From contig NZ_JACIDT010000002.1 in NCBI RefSeq assembly GCF_014196495.1, positions 372,001 to 436,000 on the forward strand: a stretch of DNA of 64,000 nucleotides, written 5' to 3'. The stretch comes from Sphingobium jiangsuense (lineage in GTDB: Bacteria > Pseudomonadota > Alphaproteobacteria > Sphingomonadales > Sphingomonadaceae). Shown here piece after piece: positions 63,594 to 64,000 of the stretch. The notes under the pieces are model-generated. The model was given only the letters and a program-made list of their open reading frames with translations. It did not search any database and was not told the origin of the DNA. A program made the position numbers and the translations under genes. How positions within the stretch are numbered: the first letter of the stretch is position 1; the number at the start of each line of letters is the position of its first letter.

Positions 63594-64000
63594 TTCTTGC
63601 CGATACGTCTGTTTGGGTTCAGCATTTCAGGCAAGGAGAGCCAAAGCTGGTGGATTGCCTCATGCGATCCGAAGTGGTGATCCATCCCTATATCATTGGT
63701 GAGCTTGCGCTTGGCTCTATCTCGGACCGAAGGCGGACGTTGGCAGACTTGTCGCTCTTGCCTTCGGTTTCCTCTGTCGAAACGGAGGAAATCCTCTCAT
63801 TCATCGAGGCAAGGCGGCTTTTCAGCCTTGGACTCGGCTATGTCGATGTGAATTTGCTCGCGGCTACCATTTTGAACCAGGACGTTCGCCTGTGGACCTT
63901 CGATCGAAGGCTGGCCGATGCCGCGAAAAAAATCGGCATTGCTTATGAGGTGAATAAAAAAGGCGACCCGCGGGCCGCCTTTCCTGAAACTTTTCGATGC
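63590..64000 (+). CDS. VapC-type PIN-domain ribonuclease toxin (3' end outside window)
   Basis: From the ATG at 63590, 137 codons are open to the window edge. The PIN-domain acidic residues are visible: Asp5 in MILADTSVWVQHF, Glu in YIIGELALGSI near residue 39, Asp in LGYVDVNLLAA near 95 and Asp in LWTFDRRLADAA near 113. VapC toxins cut RNA, often tRNA, when the antitoxin is lost. Canonical proteins end soon after the last motif, yet the frame continues through the hairpin at 63955, so the C-terminus may be extended or the stop is just beyond. Confidence 0.9.
   Translation, partial: MILADTSVWVQHFRQGEPKLVDCLMRSEVVIHPYIIGELALGSISDRRRTLADLSLLPSVSSVETEEILSFIEARRLFSLGLGYVDVNLLAATILNQDVRLWTFDRRLADAAKKIGIAYEVNKKGDPRAAFPETFRC
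63955..63983. terminator. Bidirectional intrinsic terminator-like hairpin inside the vapC frame
   Basis: AAAGGCG (63959-63965) pairs with CGCCTTT (63976-63982) around a self-complementary CCCGCGGG, flanked by an A run on the left and T-rich sequence on the right. The shape suits a terminator for genes on either side, although the toxin reading frame passes through it. Confidence 0.5.

Overview
The window is high-GC (about 65-68 %) DNA that reads like an alphaproteobacterial sphingomonad (Sphingomonas/Sphingobium/Novosphingobium type). The evidence is several 650-830 aa TonB-dependent receptors next to catabolic genes, aerobic-type cobalamin genes with B12 riboswitches, sphingomonad-style intergenic repeats (20191-20294, 61267-61344), and long operons whose genes overlap by ATGA or GTGA. 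No corrin-ring methylases, rRNA, phage, transposase or CRISPR array were seen.

Region 1 (1-32139) is a large catabolic island. A GntR/UTRA regulator (10401-11162) lies in the middle. Five copies of one palindrome, TTTGTCCGGACAAA or a one-base variant, sit at 4730, 5522, 11274, 24506 and 27040, each beside the first gene of a transcription unit, so they are probably this regulator's operators. The rightward operon (5570-20129) encodes a CitE-type lyase, MaoC hydratase, acyl-CoA dehydrogenase, two CaiB CoA-transferases, two MmgE/PrpD proteins, a PaaK-type CoA ligase, an amidase, a small HapK-like protein, an SDR, a polysaccharide-deacetylase-family hydrolase, a crotonase and a two-domain VOC protein. 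The CaiB + MaoC + CitE trio, with the acyl-CoA dehydrogenase, MmgE/PrpD and VOC companions, resembles the itaconate (ict-ich-ccl) pathway, embedded in a longer degradative route. Leftward units supply TonB receptors, an MFS carrier, FAD oxidases, a cytochrome c lipoprotein, a flavin amine oxidase, DUF1838, a nitrilase-fold protein without its cysteine, and two related membrane proteins. A LysR regulator (32242-33159) closes the island. The substrate is not known.

Region 2 (33167-55449) is a cobalamin block, all on the minus strand, in three riboswitch-headed operons. They encode (a) a TonB receptor, a FecBCD-type ABC importer, a luciferase-like flavoenzyme and a CbiX-[2Fe-2S] fusion; (b) a BtuB-like receptor, DUF1636, CobT, a phosphatase, CobS, CobC, CobD/CbiB, CobQ and CobU; and (c) CobW, CobN and the cob(I)alamin adenosyltransferase. 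Riboswitches (a) and (c) lie in 295-bp repeats that differ at only two positions.

Region 3 (55450-64000) is mostly housekeeping: an ATP-dependent DNA ligase and its partner exonuclease, tRNA-Lys, folK, the agmatine-to-putrescine pair aguB/aguA, and an M28 peptidase. At the right edge is an AT-richer toxin-antitoxin pair whose VapB-like antitoxin carries an extra N-terminal domain; the VapC gene runs off the window.
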